Source: an uncultured Saprospiraceae bacterium (GTDB taxonomy: Bacteria; Bacteroidota; Bacteroidia; Chitinophagales; Saprospiraceae). From it: 64,000 bases of DNA. Each line of letters opens with the position of its first letter. The first letter of the stretch is position 1. Under the pieces are notes generated by a model. That model searched no databases. It saw only the letters and a program-made list of their open reading frames with translations, and had not been told where the DNA came from. The position numbers were made by a program, and so were the translations under genes. The DNA is taken from the NCBI GenBank assembly GCA_938041445.1, contig CALISO010000020.1:31179-95178 (forward strand), given 5' to 3'. This document shows, piece by piece, positions 7,841 to 18,132 of this stretch.

Positions 7841-8902
7841 TTAAAAGCTTGGGCAGAAGTAGTCGTCGTTCTCAAAAGATCCAATGAATCTTAAAGTGAA
7901 CTCGATGGAGTTAAGGCTACTATTAGGACTGGATAGAGTATTAATATTGAAATCATAATTGATACCAAATCTGAAGCTACCAACTTCAAATCCTACTGTA
8001 GGTACTACATATCTAGGTTTTAACCCGCCGATTTCATTATCCACAAGTCTCAGCCAAGCACCTGTATATAGCGCAGTATTCGATTGGATAAAATCAAATA
8101 AGAAGTATGTACCTACTGCTACTTGTCTGTAATCTCCTTGATTGATATAAATTACTCGAGGTGAGATTGAAGTAAAGTTAGCGATCTTAAAGTCAACACT
8201 TCCTAGGGCACTAAACTTTCGATAGAGTTGGAAATCAACTTCAGTACCTACATCAATAAATTGAGCTGATGAAAAGAACGAAAGTGTAGGTTCATTGATA
8301 TGGTGCATCGCTGCTCCTAAAAACACTGAGACACTTTCTGAGGGCTGCCCACTATACGTCAATCCAAATCCTACATCACTGTAACCAAAATTATTAGGAG
8401 GAAAGGGCTCTTCAGTGAGTTGGTCGAAGTCATCAATTTCATTGAATTCATCTCCAAAGTCTAGGTTGTCGTAGTTGATATTTTTCTGTTGAACACCTAT
8501 AAGTAGACCTGCGCTAATGTAGTTATTAGAGTTTCTAGAGAGTCGTTTATGATAGGCTAGATTGAGTCCGATACTATTGGTATTGAGCTCAAAAGTCTGT
8601 GCTTGATCAGTGAAAAAGAAAACTCCAACACCGAATGAATCTCCATTTTTAATCCCATTCTTTGATGGGATGTCAAACTTCACATCTCCGCCAAATCCGA
8701 ATGTTGTCAACGGAGTTTGGAGATTACGGTTTTGGTCTCTGTAAGCTGCAACGATACGATATTTACCATCGATGTTACCGGCCATAGCTGGATTGAGATA
8801 TTGAGGTACAGCTAAGTACTGAGAAAACTGAACGTCTTGGCCATTTACGCTAAGTGCGGCTATGCAAGTAAGTATAATGGTCGTAATAAATCTGTAAATC
8901 AT
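7841..8902 (-). CDS. PorP/SprF family type IX secretion membrane protein
   Basis: An outer-membrane beta-barrel protein of 353 residues from the ATG at 8902; an in-frame TTG at 8923 would add seven residues but spoil the signal peptide. The signal peptide is followed at once by the family hallmark QDVQFSQYLAVPQYLNPAMAG, then alternating beta strands to the C-terminus. PorP/SprF proteins associate with PorE, gliding motility or type IX secretion and with attachment of SprB-like adhesins. Here it is not next to PorE, PorKLMN or an adhesin, so it is an orphan copy whose partner lies elsewhere. Confidence 0.9.
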   Translation of the reverse strand: MIYRFITTIILTCIAALSVNGQDVQFSQYLAVPQYLNPAMAGNIDGKYRIVAAYRDQNRNLQTPLTTFGFGGDVKFDIPSKNGIKNGDSFGVGVFFFTDQAQTFELNTNSIGLNLAYHKRLSRNSNNYISAGLLIGVQQKNINYDNLDFGDEFNEIDDFDQLTEEPFPPNNFGYSDVGFGLTYSGQPSESVSVFLGAAMHHINEPTLSFFSSAQFIDVGTEVDFQLYRKFSALGSVDFKIANFTSISPRVIYINQGDYRQVAVGTYFLFDFIQSNTALYTGAWLRLVDNEIGGLKPRYVVPTVGFEVGSFRFGINYDFNINTLSSPNSSLNSIEFTLRFIGSFENDDYFCPSF

Positions 8903-8956
8903 AGATATAACTAAAGTCGTCAATTACCCTCAAAGCTACTAAAACGAAAAGTGCGG

Positions 8957-9901
8957 TCACCAATTATGTCCATTAAAGGATTCTCTTGGTAAAATATTCA
9001 AAATAAAGCCGTCATAGCCTTTTAATGTTGATGCAAAATGGTGTTTAGCCTCTCTATATGGTTCTTCTCCTCTTCGATACCTACTTGAGTAGTGGCCAGT
9101 AACCAATGTTTGGACATTCGATAACTTAGCAATTTGAGCGGCTTGCTTTCCTGTTGTATGAAAGCGTTCTGCTGCTTCTACTTCAAATTCTGAGGTATAT
9201 GTTGTCTCATGATACAGGACATCGACAGAATCTAGCACATCTACCAGTGATTCGTCATAAATCGTATCGCTACAATACGCATAGCTTCTGGCAGCAGGCC
9301 TAGTATGAACTAAGTCCAAATAGTTCAATTTCTCGTTACCTTCTCTGATATCCTTACCTGATTTCACAGCTTTGATCTCCTCGATACTCAAGCCAAATTC
9401 TGTGATCTTTTCAGCATTGATGTTGAATTGTGTGAGGACTTCATCAAAGCGATAGCCATAAGTCTCTATTCTATGTTTCATCGGAAATGCCGTCACAGTT
9501 AATTCATGGTTTTTCCAAATAACCGTAGGTGAGTCCATCTCAATTTCGTGGACTTGAAGGTCAAATGAAAGTGTTGTGCCGCCTACTTCAAGGTTTATGT
9601 CTATATATTTTTTTAATCCTGATGGTCCAAATATGTGCAGAGGAGTATTTCTATTGAAGTGATTGTACGATGTCAAAATACCTGGCAATCCAAATAAATG
9701 ATCCCCATGCAAATGTGAGATAAAGATACATCTCAGTTTATTTCGCTTGATTTTGTATTCAGCCATTCTGATCTGAGCACCTTCTCCAGCGTCTATCAAG
9801 AAGTAGTTATCGTTATAGTTGATCGCTTGACAACTTGTCAATCGTCCAAAGGCAGGCATAGCAGCATTAGATCCTAATATTGTTAGCTGGAAAGTCTTCA
9901 T
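8957..9901 (-). CDS. rnz: Ribonuclease Z
   Basis: A 314-residue metallo-beta-lactamase-fold endonuclease that trims the 3' ends of tRNA precursors. Visible family features are N-terminal LTILGSNAAMPAFGR, the zinc motif SHLHGDH (H63, H65, D67, H68), and the downstream ligands in YCSDTIYDE, LYHETTYTSEF, TTGKQAAQIAK and VTGHYSSRY. Length agrees with the short RNase Z form. It lies downstream of the STAS gene on the same strand, with an 88-base gap. The cell needs this enzyme for tRNAs with no encoded CCA, which is the situation of the tRNA-like element at 31506-31585. Confidence 0.95.
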   Translation of the reverse strand: MKTFQLTILGSNAAMPAFGRLTSCQAINYNDNYFLIDAGEGAQIRMAEYKIKRNKLRCIFISHLHGDHLFGLPGILTSYNHFNRNTPLHIFGPSGLKKYIDINLEVGGTTLSFDLQVHEIEMDSPTVIWKNHELTVTAFPMKHRIETYGYRFDEVLTQFNINAEKITEFGLSIEEIKAVKSGKDIREGNEKLNYLDLVHTRPAARSYAYCSDTIYDESLVDVLDSVDVLYHETTYTSEFEVEAAERFHTTGKQAAQIAKLSNVQTLVTGHYSSRYRRGEEPYREAKHHFASTLKGYDGFILNILPRESFNGHNW

Positions 9902-9989
9902 AACTTGATAAGCTATTACGGCAATTAAGGGTGCTACAAGTGGATAAGCACGAATCTAAAAATTAAAGAAATAGATGGTGTAACCTGTC

Positions 9990-10373
9990 TTATTCCTCTT
10001 CAGAATCCGAGGTTAATTCTTTTTCAATTGTCTCCATAAATACGTAGTCGATAGCTTCTTCTACAGTAGGGATAATTGTAAGAATAGTCTCGAGTCTTGA
10101 AATAGTGATAAGCTTAGTAACAGCTGGGTGTGCTATTCCTGTTAGGATAAATGATCCATAATCCTTCCATAACCTATTAGCCGTAAGAATAGCACTTAAG
10201 CCCGAAGAATCCACATACTTAACATTACCCAAATCCAAAATAAGATTGGCAACTCCCTCATTCCTTAAGAAGACAAATTCAGACTTCAAGTCAGGGGCCA
10301 TTAAGGAATTTAGATTCTCCTCATTGAGTTGGAGAATTGTATATTTTTCTTGCTTATCTAATGAATACTTCAT
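9990..10373 (-). CDS. STAS domain protein (anti-anti-sigma type)
   Basis: A 127-residue protein whose first 110 residues form a STAS domain. The phosphorylation-loop sequence YVDSSGLSAIL has serines at 56 and 57, the position phosphorylated in SpoIIAA/RsbV. The C-terminus is acidic (KELTSDSEEE). STAS proteins of this type bind anti-sigma kinases or act in partner-switching; no RsbW-like kinase is nearby. It could instead act in a two-component or membrane-organisation role. Confidence 0.85.
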   Translation of the reverse strand: MKYSLDKQEKYTILQLNEENLNSLMAPDLKSEFVFLRNEGVANLILDLGNVKYVDSSGLSAILTANRLWKDYGSFILTGIAHPAVTKLITISRLETILTIIPTVEEAIDYVFMETIEKELTSDSEEE

Positions 10374-10811
10374 TATCGGATTTTTAGAGGCTTCTCTTAT
10401 TGAGAAAGCGCAAATTTATTATTTTTTTTTAACACACAGCGATTGCTGCCGATAGCTTATTAAACTATTTATAATTTCCGCCATTTTTAAACAATTTATT
10501 CGCCGAGTTTTTTTACTAAGTTAAATACTCGATAAGATATTGTTAGCCATATGTTTATTTGTCCTAAAGCCTTAGTAACTAGTCCATTAGTTTGACCTTT
10601 GCATATAGGTAGTTTAGGGAAATGTCCTCACAGATAGTAAGAACGGATTAAAGCGATGTTAATATCTAATACTGAGGAAACCATTTGGGACACAATGGCA
10701 TATAAGTTATGACAGGAGTTCTGATGTATCGGATGTTCTCTGACAGCATAGCAGATTGTTAGCAGTTGGTACAATTATTCCTTACCTTTACAATGACTGA
10801 AACAGTTAATT
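10374..10811. other. 438-base intergenic region between divergent STAS and clpC genes
   Basis: No convincing gene. It contains a short poly-T tract near 10431, a small inverted repeat CCATT/AATGG (10681-10685 with 10694-10698), and TACCTTTA near 10779-10786, one mismatch from the -7 consensus and about 26 bases before clpC. A long clpC leader or an upstream heat/stress regulatory site is possible, but nothing stronger is seen. Confidence 0.5.
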
Positions 10812-13361
10812 ATGAATAGACGATTTTCACAAGATGTAAAAAAGATTATCTCAACCAGCAAGGATGAGGCAATCAGACTAGGTAACGACTATATCGGTAC
10901 TGAGCATTTTTTACTTGGAATGATCAAGCAACCGCAAAGTCTAGCAATCAAAGTTCTAGACTCTCTGGATGTGAATTTGGAAGAATTGAAGGCGCAAATC
11001 GAGAAGTTATCTAAACCATCAGCTCATCTAAAAACTGATGTAAGTATTGGTAGCTTACCGCTAAATAGGCATGCAGAGAAAGTACTCAAAGTGACTTTCC
11101 TTGAAGCGAAGCTCTTTAAAAATGATGAAATTTGTCCAGAGCACTTATTACTATCAATTCTTAAGCACGAAGAAAATGATGCTTCTCAGATATTGATGCA
11201 ACTTGATATCGATTATGAGATATACAAGAAGGAGCTAGAGTATGTCGTACATGAAGATTCCGAAGAAATCAATGATATTATGGGAGCAACAGGATCAGAC
11301 TCTGATACGCCATTCGATGAAGGTTCTCAACAATCTTTTGGCGGTGCCAAAGGATCAACTAAGTCTCGTACTCCTGTCCTTGATAACTTCGGTAGAGATG
11401 TTACCAAGATGGCAGAAGAAGGCAAACTTGACCCGATTATTGGTAGAAAAGAAGAGATAGAACGTGTCTCCCAAATATTATCACGAAGAAAGAAAAACAA
11501 TCCAATCCTTATTGGTGAACCTGGAGTAGGAAAGACTGCAATTGTAGAAGGTCTTGCGATGAGGATTATGGAGAAGAAGGTCTCTCGAACACTCTTCAAT
11601 AAGCGTATCATCATGCTTGACCTTGCAGCACTAGTTGCAGGGACTAAGTATAGAGGTCAATTTGAAGAGCGAATGAAAGCGATTATGAATGAGCTTCAAA
11701 AGACGAGAGATGTGATCTTGTTTATCGATGAAATTCATACGATTGTTGGTGCCGGTGGCGCTACAGGATCACTTGATGCAAGTAATATCTTTAAGCCGGC
11801 ATTGGCTAGAGGTGAGTTACAATGTATCGGGGCATCTACTCTAGATGAGTATCGACAGTATATCGAAAAAGATGGAGCACTAGACAGAAGATTTCAAAAG
11901 GTTATTGTTGAGCCACCTTCAGCAGAAGAGGCTATTCATATATTAGGCAATATTGCACCAAAGTATGAGGAGTTCCACAATGTAACATATTCAGAAGATG
12001 CGATCAAAGCTTGCGTGAAGTTGAGTGATCGATATATAACTGATAGATTTTTGCCAGACAAGGCGATTGACGTATTGGATGAAGTAGGAGCTAGAACTCA
12101 CCTGAAGAATATCCATGTACCTAAGTATATAGAAGATCTTGAAAAGCAAATCGAGTCAGTCAAGAATTTAAAGAATCAAGCAGTCAAAGGACAACAGTAT
12201 GAGAAAGCTGCTGATCTGAGAGACCACGAATCTAAATTGACTAAGAAGCTAGAACAAGGGAAGAAAGACTGGGAAGAGGAATCTAAGCAAAAGAGATATC
12301 CTGTCAATGAAAGTGATATCGCAGAAGTGGTATCAATGATGACAGGTATACCAGTGACCAAAGTCGCTAAAAGTGAAAATAAGAAATTGGTCAATATGGC
12401 CAAAGAGCTTAAGAATCATATCATAGGTCAAGATAACGCAGTAGAAAAGATTACTAAGTCTATTCAACGTAATCGTATTGGACTTAAAGATCCAAATAAG
12501 CCAATCGGTACATTTATCTTTCTAGGCCCAACTGGTGTCGGTAAGACTGAGCTGGCAAAGGCGATGGCAAAGCATGTATTTGATTCGGAAGATGCTTTGA
12601 TAAGGATTGATATGTCCGAGTATATGGAAAAGTTCTCTGTCAGTAGGTTGATAGGAGCACCTCCAGGATATGTAGGATATGAAGAGGGAGGACAGTTGAC
12701 AGAAAAGGTGAGAAGAAAGCCTTATTCAGTTGTATTACTGGATGAGATTGAGAAAGCACACCCAGATATCTTCAATATTTTATTGCAAGTATTAGATGAT
12801 GGTCAATTGACTGATGGTCTTGGTAGAAAAGTAGATTTCAAGAACTGTATGATTATTATGACATCCAATATAGGTGTCAGACAATTGAAAGATTTTGGAA
12901 CTGGAGTCGGATTTGCCACTAAGGCTAGAGAAGAGTCAACAGACAATGATTCAAAAGGAATTATCCAGAATGCGTTGAAAAAGACATTCTCGCCAGAATT
13001 TCTAAATAGGATTGATGATGTCGTCATCTTCAATAGTCTCTCACAAGCGGATATTATGAAGATCATTGATATCACCCTTAAGGACTTGTATGCGAGATTA
13101 GATAGTATGGGTGAGTTTAAGATTAAGTTGTCAGCTCCAGCTAAGAAGTTTGTTGCCGAGAAAGGATTTGATCCACAATTTGGAGCAAGACCACTCAATA
13201 GAGCAATCCAAAAACATTTAGAAGATCCGATTGCAGAATTCATACTAACTGAAGACCCACCAGAAGGGTCAGAGCTTTCAGCTAAACTGGATAAAAAAGA
13301 TGAAAAAATAGTCATTGGGCTAGTGAAGTCGCCCGTCGTGGATGACGTAGACCAAGATTAA
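10812..13361 (+). CDS. clpC: ClpC-type AAA+ unfoldase of the Clp protease
   Basis: An 849-residue hexameric ATPase that unfolds proteins for ClpP. N-terminal Clp_N repeats span about residues 1-140 ([21 protein letters not shown]). The first AAA domain has Walker A GEPGVGKT (235-242) and a sensor/DEIHT motif; a UVR-like coiled insert near 440-480 ([26 protein letters not shown]) is typical of ClpC rather than ClpB. The second AAA domain has Walker A GPTGVGKT (572-579). The loop tripeptide V699-G700-F701 matches the ClpP-binding loop of ClpC proteins, so this is a protease partner and not a disaggregase. No clpP is in the window. The downstream infC gene begins 39 bases later. Confidence 0.95.
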   Translation: MNRRFSQDVKKIISTSKDEAIRLGNDYIGTEHFLLGMIKQPQSLAIKVLDSLDVNLEELKAQIEKLSKPSAHLKTDVSIGSLPLNRHAEKVLKVTFLEAKLFKNDEICPEHLLLSILKHEENDASQILMQLDIDYEIYKKELEYVVHEDSEEINDIMGATGSDSDTPFDEGSQQSFGGAKGSTKSRTPVLDNFGRDVTKMAEEGKLDPIIGRKEEIERVSQILSRRKKNNPILIGEPGVGKTAIVEGLAMRIMEKKVSRTLFNKRIIMLDLAALVAGTKYRGQFEERMKAIMNELQKTRDVILFIDEIHTIVGAGGATGSLDASNIFKPALARGELQCIGASTLDEYRQYIEKDGALDRRFQKVIVEPPSAEEAIHILGNIAPKYEEFHNVTYSEDAIKACVKLSDRYITDRFLPDKAIDVLDEVGARTHLKNIHVPKYIEDLEKQIESVKNLKNQAVKGQQYEKAADLRDHESKLTKKLEQGKKDWEEESKQKRYPVNESDIAEVVSMMTGIPVTKVAKSENKKLVNMAKELKNHIIGQDNAVEKITKSIQRNRIGLKDPNKPIGTFIFLGPTGVGKTELAKAMAKHVFDSEDALIRIDMSEYMEKFSVSRLIGAPPGYVGYEEGGQLTEKVRRKPYSVVLLDEIEKAHPDIFNILLQVLDDGQLTDGLGRKVDFKNCMIIMTSNIGVRQLKDFGTGVGFATKAREESTDNDSKGIIQNALKKTFSPEFLNRIDDVVIFNSLSQADIMKIIDITLKDLYARLDSMGEFKIKLSAPAKKFVAEKGFDPQFGARPLNRAIQKHLEDPIAEFILTEDPPEGSELSAKLDKKDEKIVIGLVKSPVVDDVDQD

Positions 13362-13400
13362 CCTATATTTGTATTAAATTATAAACTTAAACTAAAGCAT

Positions 13401-13985
13401 TTGGCAAGAAGATCAAGAAGACCAATACGAAGAGAGGTCAAGCCTCAATTCAATATTAATGAGAAAATCCGAGCTCCTAAGATTAGAGTAGTAGGGGATG
13501 ACCTCGAAGCTATTTCAGAAGAAATAGGTGAGACTGTAGAAAATGGTGTTTACAACACTAATAGAGCACTAGCACTCGCTAGAAAAGTAGGTCTTGACCT
13601 AGTGGAGATCAGTCCAAATGCAGAGCCTCCGGTTTGTAAAATTATCGATTATAACAAGTTCCTTTATCTCAAAAGGAAAAAAGAAAAAGAGATCAAGTCC
13701 AAAACTGTCAAGACTGTAATCAAAGAAATTAGATTTGGTCCTAACACAGATGATCATGACTTTGAGTTCAAGTTGCGACATGCTCGTAAATTCCTAGAAG
13801 ATGGTGCTAAAGTCAAGGCTTACGTACACTTCAGAGGTAGAACTATCGTCTTCAAAGATCGTGGAGAACTTCTCTTACTAAGACTCATTAATGAGCTTGC
13901 TGATGTAGGTGGTGCTGAGACACTTCCTAAGTTAGAAGGCCGTAGGATGATCGTCTTAATCTCTCCAATGAAGAAAAAGAAGTAA
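13401..13985 (+). CDS. infC: Translation initiation factor IF-3
   Basis: A 194-residue initiation factor that binds the 30S subunit and checks start codon pairing. The N-terminal domain ([51 protein letters not shown]), lysine-rich linker and C-terminal domain ([24 protein letters not shown]) are complete. The start is a TTG at 13401 with no Shine-Dalgarno sequence; no ATG is available upstream in frame. A weak start codon on infC agrees with the known principle that IF-3 limits its own synthesis through start codon discrimination. It heads the conserved infC-rpmI-rplT cluster. Confidence 0.95.
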   Translation: MARRSRRPIRREVKPQFNINEKIRAPKIRVVGDDLEAISEEIGETVENGVYNTNRALALARKVGLDLVEISPNAEPPVCKIIDYNKFLYLKRKKEKEIKSKTVKTVIKEIRFGPNTDDHDFEFKLRHARKFLEDGAKVKAYVHFRGRTIVFKDRGELLLLRLINELADVGGAETLPKLEGRRMIVLISPMKKKK

Positions 13986-13992
13986 TTACACC

Positions 13993-14019
13993 TTGTTTGG
14001 TCAAAAAGTATTACTTTTG
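13993..14019 (+). promoter_or_regulatory. Candidate internal promoter for rpmI-rplT
   Basis: TTG at 13993-13995, then 16 bases, then TACTTTTG at 14012-14019, an exact -7 consensus match just after the infC stop. A start near 14026 would give a 14-base leader for rpmI, letting the two ribosomal protein genes be expressed apart from infC. The spacing is one base shorter than the usual range. Confidence 0.45.
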
Positions 14020-14039
14020 CACTTCCAAAATTGTATGGT

Positions 14040-14237
14040 ATGCCAAAGATGAAAACGAACTCAAGTGCTAAGAAGAGATTTAGAGTAAGAAGCTCCGGAA
14101 AGATTAAAAGATTCCAAGCTGGTACTAGGCACTTAAGAAGAAAGAAGTCAAAGAGAGCGAAGACTAACCTACTAGGTAGTACTTCAGTAGCAACTGCTGA
14201 TAGCAAAAGAATCAAAGCACTTCTTGGGATCAACTAG
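14040..14237 (+). CDS. rpmI: Ribosomal protein bL35
   Basis: A 65-residue large-subunit ribosomal protein. The start is set at the ATG at 14040, giving the family N-terminus MPKMKTNSSAKKRFRV; an in-frame TTG at 14031 would add three unusual residues. The protein is strongly basic, with the RKKSKRAKTNLL block. It sits in the standard order between infC and rplT, 104 bases before rplT. Confidence 0.95.
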   Translation: MPKMKTNSSAKKRFRVRSSGKIKRFQAGTRHLRRKKSKRAKTNLLGSTSVATADSKRIKALLGIN

Positions 14238-14341
14238 GATCTCTTGCCTTTGATTCAAAACAATAATTAGATTTTAATCATCTGGTATAGGACTAAAGCA
14301 CCGTGAAATAGAGGTCTCTGTATCAATAAATTCAAATATAT

Positions 14342-14686
14342 ATGCCACGTTCAGTAAATGCTGTAGCATCTAGAAAACGAAGAAAGAAGGTCTTAAAAGC
14401 AACCAGAGGATACTTTGGTGCTAGATCTAATGTCCACACTGTTGCAAAGAATGCCCTTGATAAAGCTTGGGGATATGCATACAGAGACAGAAAAAATAAG
14501 AAAAGAGCCTTCAGAAAGCTTTGGATTGCAAGAATTAATGCAGGAGCAAGACAAGAAGGTACTACTTACTCTAAGCTTATGCACGGATTAAAGCAGAACA
14601 ATATCGATCTAAATAGAAAAGTGCTTGCTGATCTTGCGATGAATCATTATGATACATTCAAGTCAGTTGTAGCTAAAGTAAGCTAG
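14342..14686 (+). CDS. rplT: Ribosomal protein bL20
   Basis: A 114-residue large-subunit assembly protein with the family N-terminus [19 protein letters not shown] and [14 protein letters not shown] motif ([17 protein letters not shown]), followed by the globular part ending in VVAKVS. In many bacteria L20 represses its own operon by binding leader RNA; the 104-base gap before this gene could hold such a site but no classical L20 mimic is recognised. A strong terminator follows 38 bases after the stop. Confidence 0.95.
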   Translation: MPRSVNAVASRKRRKKVLKATRGYFGARSNVHTVAKNALDKAWGYAYRDRKNKKRAFRKLWIARINAGARQEGTTYSKLMHGLKQNNIDLNRKVLADLAMNHYDTFKSVVAKVS

Positions 14687-14723
14687 TCTTACAAAGAAAA
14701 CCCTCCAAAAATCAATTGGATCA

Positions 14724-14752
14724 GGCTGTCAAGTAATTGACAGCCTTTTTTG
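14724..14752 (+). terminator. Terminator of the infC-rpmI-rplT operon
   Basis: Perfect 8-bp stem GGCTGTCA/TGACAGCC (14724-14731 with 14738-14745), loop AGTAAT, then six T. Confidence 0.92.
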
Positions 14753-14826
14753 TTTGTGATCGGTATCAGATATCTGCAAGACCTATTCGATGATTACTTA
14801 TATTTGATTTTAATCTAACACTGAGT

Positions 14827-15021
14827 ATGAAGCAAGCGATAATACGAACAGTCATATTTGCAGTAATCATTATACTGCTAGAGATAGGATTGGGCTATTA
14901 TAAAGCCAATTCGGAGGGAGGTACATATTCTCTTAGTAATTCTAATATTGGACTGATTGGCATTTTTATCCTTGCCTACTTTGTGCTACAAGTGTTCAAG
15001 TTTCGGAGATTCGACAAATAA
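14827..15021 (+). CDS. Small two-helix membrane protein
   Basis: A 64-residue protein not assigned to a family. It has two hydrophobic helices, residues 4-24 and 42-58, joined by a short polar loop (KANSEGGTYSLSNSN) and ending in a basic tail FKFRRFDK, so both termini are probably cytoplasmic. It has an ATG start and lies only 9 bases upstream of holA on the same strand, suggesting co-transcription. The function is unknown. Confidence 0.65.
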   Translation: MKQAIIRTVIFAVIIILLEIGLGYYKANSEGGTYSLSNSNIGLIGIFILAYFVLQVFKFRRFDK

Positions 15022-15030
15022 TCATACTCC

Positions 15031-16056
15031 TTGAGTCACAAAGCAATCATACAAAATATCAAGTCCGGTCAATTTGACCCAATCTACTTCCTCTATGGAG
15101 AAGAAGCATACTTCATTGATATGGTTATCCAAGAGGCTGAGAAAATACTACCCCCTGCAGAAAAGTCATTCAATGAAGTCATTATTTATGGTAAAGGGAC
15201 GAACTTCAAGCAAATAGTTGATCAGTGTAGCCAATACCCAATGATGGCACCAAGAAGGGTCATCATTCTCAAGGAAGCACAGTCAATGGATAAGAGAGAA
15301 TTCGATCAATTGCTAAAGTATGTAGAACGTCCAAATCCAATGAGCTGTCTCTTTATTGGTTACAAGAAAAAGATAGATGGGCGGAAGAAAATATTTTCTA
15401 CATTAAAAAAGCAAGCAAGAGTTTTACACTCAGAAAAAATTAAAGATTATAGAATGCCAGAGTGGGTGTCTACCTATGTCAAGTCTAATAAACGACTTAT
15501 ACATCCAGACAATGCCCAACGTTTGGCTGATTTATTAGGGACTAATCTGAGTAAAGTCATCAATGAGATAGATAAACTAATGGTCACCACTCCTGAGGGG
15601 CAGGAAGTAACCTACGATCAAATTCATGAAAATGTTGGATTGAGTAAAGACTTCAATGTATTTGAACTGCAAAATGCTTTGAGCAAGAAAGACTTCTCAA
15701 AGGCTTTTCTTATTGCCAATTATTTTGGTGCTAACCCAAAAGAGAATCCGATTCCACTCTTGCTCGCCAATCTATATGGGTATTTTTCAAAGGTGTATAT
15801 AGCTAAAGCACATATCAACCTTGATAATCGGGGCCTTGCGGCCAAGCTAAAATTATTTAGTCAATCCTTTGCTGGAGACTATAAGATGGCCGCTAAGAAC
15901 TACAGCGTTGATCAGATCCAAACTTGTTTTGCTGCATTGTTAGAAGCTGACAAGGCATTCAAGGGAGTAGGTCGTCGGAGCAGTACTCCTACAGAGATAC
16001 TCCAAGAACTACTTTTTAAGATTTTCTATGGAAGGCCTGTGGCGGTAGACTTTTAG
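15031..16056 (+). CDS. holA: DNA polymerase III subunit delta
   Basis: A 341-residue clamp-loader subunit that opens the beta sliding clamp. Family features are the N-terminal IYFLYGEEAYFID, PMMAPRRVIILKEAQ, a degenerate AAA fold, and ADLLGTNLSKVINEIDKL, followed by the helical collar domain (NVFELQNALSKKDFSKAF). The start is a TTG at 15031; no ATG lies nearby upstream. The small membrane protein gene precedes it by 9 bases. Confidence 0.92.
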   Translation: MSHKAIIQNIKSGQFDPIYFLYGEEAYFIDMVIQEAEKILPPAEKSFNEVIIYGKGTNFKQIVDQCSQYPMMAPRRVIILKEAQSMDKREFDQLLKYVERPNPMSCLFIGYKKKIDGRKKIFSTLKKQARVLHSEKIKDYRMPEWVSTYVKSNKRLIHPDNAQRLADLLGTNLSKVINEIDKLMVTTPEGQEVTYDQIHENVGLSKDFNVFELQNALSKKDFSKAFLIANYFGANPKENPIPLLLANLYGYFSKVYIAKAHINLDNRGLAAKLKLFSQSFAGDYKMAAKNYSVDQIQTCFAALLEADKAFKGVGRRSSTPTEILQELLFKIFYGRPVAVDF

Positions 16057-16086
16057 ATTTTAGTATTTAATTGAAGTTTTATCATA

Positions 16087-16485
16087 TCAGCGGCTGCCCA
16101 GTTTGGCACCAGCGATACCCATCAGCGCCGTTGAGACAAGACTTGCAGGCAGCAGCCATCCTGGTCCACCAGGAATGGATAAAGCTGTTATCAAAGTCGC
16201 AATAAAAATCATAAATCCTGAAACCAGCCCAAGATAATAGTGATTGTTCTCAGATAAGCGGCTGGTAATCAATCCTGCCATAAAAGCTCCAACACTACTC
16301 GCAAGTATGACAAATAAAAAAGCCTCTAGCGGTAGACTTCTCGTGAACTCTATCAGTGCTTGTGGGTCATCTGTATCGACATAATCTGCAGCTCCATATA
16401 AATTGTGACCTAATTTGTTGATTAAGCCCACAGCGATGACACCACCGAAGATACCTGAGATTACTGCGATAATATTACGTAGCAT
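16087..16485 (-). CDS. Four-helix membrane protein of unknown function
   Basis: A 132-residue protein from the ATG at 16485 (an in-frame TTG at 16530 would add 15 residues and is less likely). About four transmembrane segments are visible: residues 3-22 (IIAVISGIFGGVIAVGLI), 53-75, 81-100 and 105-128, with small-residue-rich helices (GGV, GAF, GAK). No family is recognised. It is divergent from the GWxTD gene, with 110 bases between the two starts. Confidence 0.7.
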   Translation of the reverse strand: MLRNIIAVISGIFGGVIAVGLINKLGHNLYGAADYVDTDDPQALIEFTRSLPLEAFLFVILASSVGAFMAGLITSRLSENNHYYLGLVSGFMIFIATLITALSIPGGPGWLLPASLVSTALMGIAGAKLGSR

Positions 16486-16595
16486 ATAGAAGATTTTATA
16501 TGATGATAAAGGCAAATCTACGAATGTCAATCTTACGCCTTACTATGATATTCTTAAATAAAAGACTAGCGAAACAGATATATTTACATACAGTT

Positions 16596-18047
16596 ATGCG
16601 AAGTATTATTTTTCTACAGATAAAATGCGGGTTTATAGGTGTGTTTTTACTCCTAGTTTCTCCCTTAATTGGTCAATTGGCGTATAGCCTTCATCCGATG
16701 ATCTTTTATTCTGATGACGGCGGTTATCTTGAGATCTATTCAGGTATTCAAGGTAAAACGTTGACGAAAAAGGGTGATAAGTCAATGTTTGAATATATTC
16801 TTCAAATCGATAATGACCAGTCAAAATCTATCTTTCTCGATAAGTATGCTATTGAACTGAATGCTGAGCAGATGGATACAGATTTTTGGGATATTCAACG
16901 GATAGGACTTGAAGACGGGAACTATGATATGACGATGTATCTTATCGATACATATAGTTCTGATACCACCAAATATGCAGTCACCCTAGAAGTGAAGACT
17001 CCCACTTCAGCATTCTTGAGCAAACCAGTTATTTGTACATCAATAGGATCTCAGCCAGAGCTGCCATTTGAGAAGTTTGGTTTCAGATATGAGAAGCTAG
17101 CTTACAATCTAGTGACAGAAGAGCAAAACAAACTTTGTTACTTCCAAGAGTACTATCAACCCACCATAGATGCTAATGCTCAATATCTAGTTAGGTACTC
17201 TGTTTTAGAAGGATTTAGAAATCCATCTATGCCAGGTGAAGCTCTTATGAAGGGTTTTGAAAAGCTTGATGGATCTAAGCAAGGAGTTTATACAAAGACC
17301 TTTGATATTTCAGATTTAGGATCAGGAGACTACCACTTGTTGACGGAGTATATAGACTCGGAGCAGAATGTCTTAACTACTGATTTTCAGAATTTTCAAG
17401 TGATGCGTCCAAGAAAAGAAATGGAGGCACAAATGAAGAGTGACACACAATTTGAGCAATCATGGGTTCAGTTACTAAATAAAGAAGAGACTATCTATGC
17501 ACTCAAGGCAATAGCTCCACAAGTTGGAGGACAGCAATCTGAGATATTGAACAGTGTATTATTTGCCGAAGATCTCACTCGTATGAGGTACTTTGTCTAT
17601 GCATATTGGGCGGGAGCTGCTCCTGGATATGCGGAAGAGGCTTACAACTCTTATATGAAGGTTGCCGAGGCCGTTGATAAGACATATGTTAATAATGTTG
17701 GTTATGGATTTGAGACAGATAGAGGCTTCTACTTCTTGAAGTATGGCAAGCCTGATATATTAATCTCTGAAGAGCATGAACCAAGTGCTCCGCCATATGA
17801 AATCTGGATCTATAATAAGTTAGAGTTGACAGGTGAGACTGACGTGAGATTCTTATTCTACAATCCGACATTATCTAAGAATGACTTTGAAGTACTGCAT
17901 TCTACATCAAACTTTGATGTAAGAAATCCTGATTGGCAGCGAAGCCTTTATAATAAGGCACAAGGAGAGGTCAATGGAGATTTCAATGCAGGTGAAGTTG
18001 GTGATAACTATCAACGAAATGCAGTAAACTATTTTAATAATTTCTGA
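16596..18047 (+). CDS. GWxTD domain secreted protein
   Basis: A 483-residue protein from the ATG at 16596, chosen because it starts the signal peptide (MRSIIFLQIK...SPLIGQ); an upstream ATG at 16500 would put 32 residues before it. The central part is beta-rich, and the C-terminal region (about 320-450: RMRYFVYAYWAGAAPGYAEEAYNSYM, then GFETDRGFYFLKYGKPD and PYEIWIYN) matches the GWxTD domain, a Bacteroidota envelope domain of unknown biochemical role. It lies directly upstream of a TonB receptor with a carboxypeptidase-like N-terminal domain. Confidence 0.85.
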   Translation: MRSIIFLQIKCGFIGVFLLLVSPLIGQLAYSLHPMIFYSDDGGYLEIYSGIQGKTLTKKGDKSMFEYILQIDNDQSKSIFLDKYAIELNAEQMDTDFWDIQRIGLEDGNYDMTMYLIDTYSSDTTKYAVTLEVKTPTSAFLSKPVICTSIGSQPELPFEKFGFRYEKLAYNLVTEEQNKLCYFQEYYQPTIDANAQYLVRYSVLEGFRNPSMPGEALMKGFEKLDGSKQGVYTKTFDISDLGSGDYHLLTEYIDSEQNVLTTDFQNFQVMRPRKEMEAQMKSDTQFEQSWVQLLNKEETIYALKAIAPQVGGQQSEILNSVLFAEDLTRMRYFVYAYWAGAAPGYAEEAYNSYMKVAEAVDKTYVNNVGYGFETDRGFYFLKYGKPDILISEEHEPSAPPYEIWIYNKLELTGETDVRFLFYNPTLSKNDFEVLHSTSNFDVRNPDWQRSLYNKAQGEVNGDFNAGEVGDNYQRNAVNYFNNF

Positions 18048-18062
18048 TACAATAATACTCCT

Positions 18063-18070
18063 TACTTTTG
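18063..18070 (+). promoter_or_regulatory. Candidate -7 element TACTTTTG upstream of a TonB receptor gene
   Basis: Exact TAnnTTTG match 62 bases upstream of the ATG at 18133. No clear TTG at the expected -33 distance. Confidence 0.35.
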
Positions 18071-18132
18071 TACTCAATTTGAAAGAAATACTCAGTATTT
18101 CGCTCTTACAAATTTTATAAGATTCCAACTCT

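Noticed and set aside
10620..10760. Short reading frames upstream of clpC
   Set aside because: All are under 20 codons, with no ribosome-binding or conservation signal.
10812..13361. ClpB disaggregase
   Set aside because: The long coiled middle domain of ClpB is absent, a UVR-like insert is present and the VGF ClpP-binding loop is seen.
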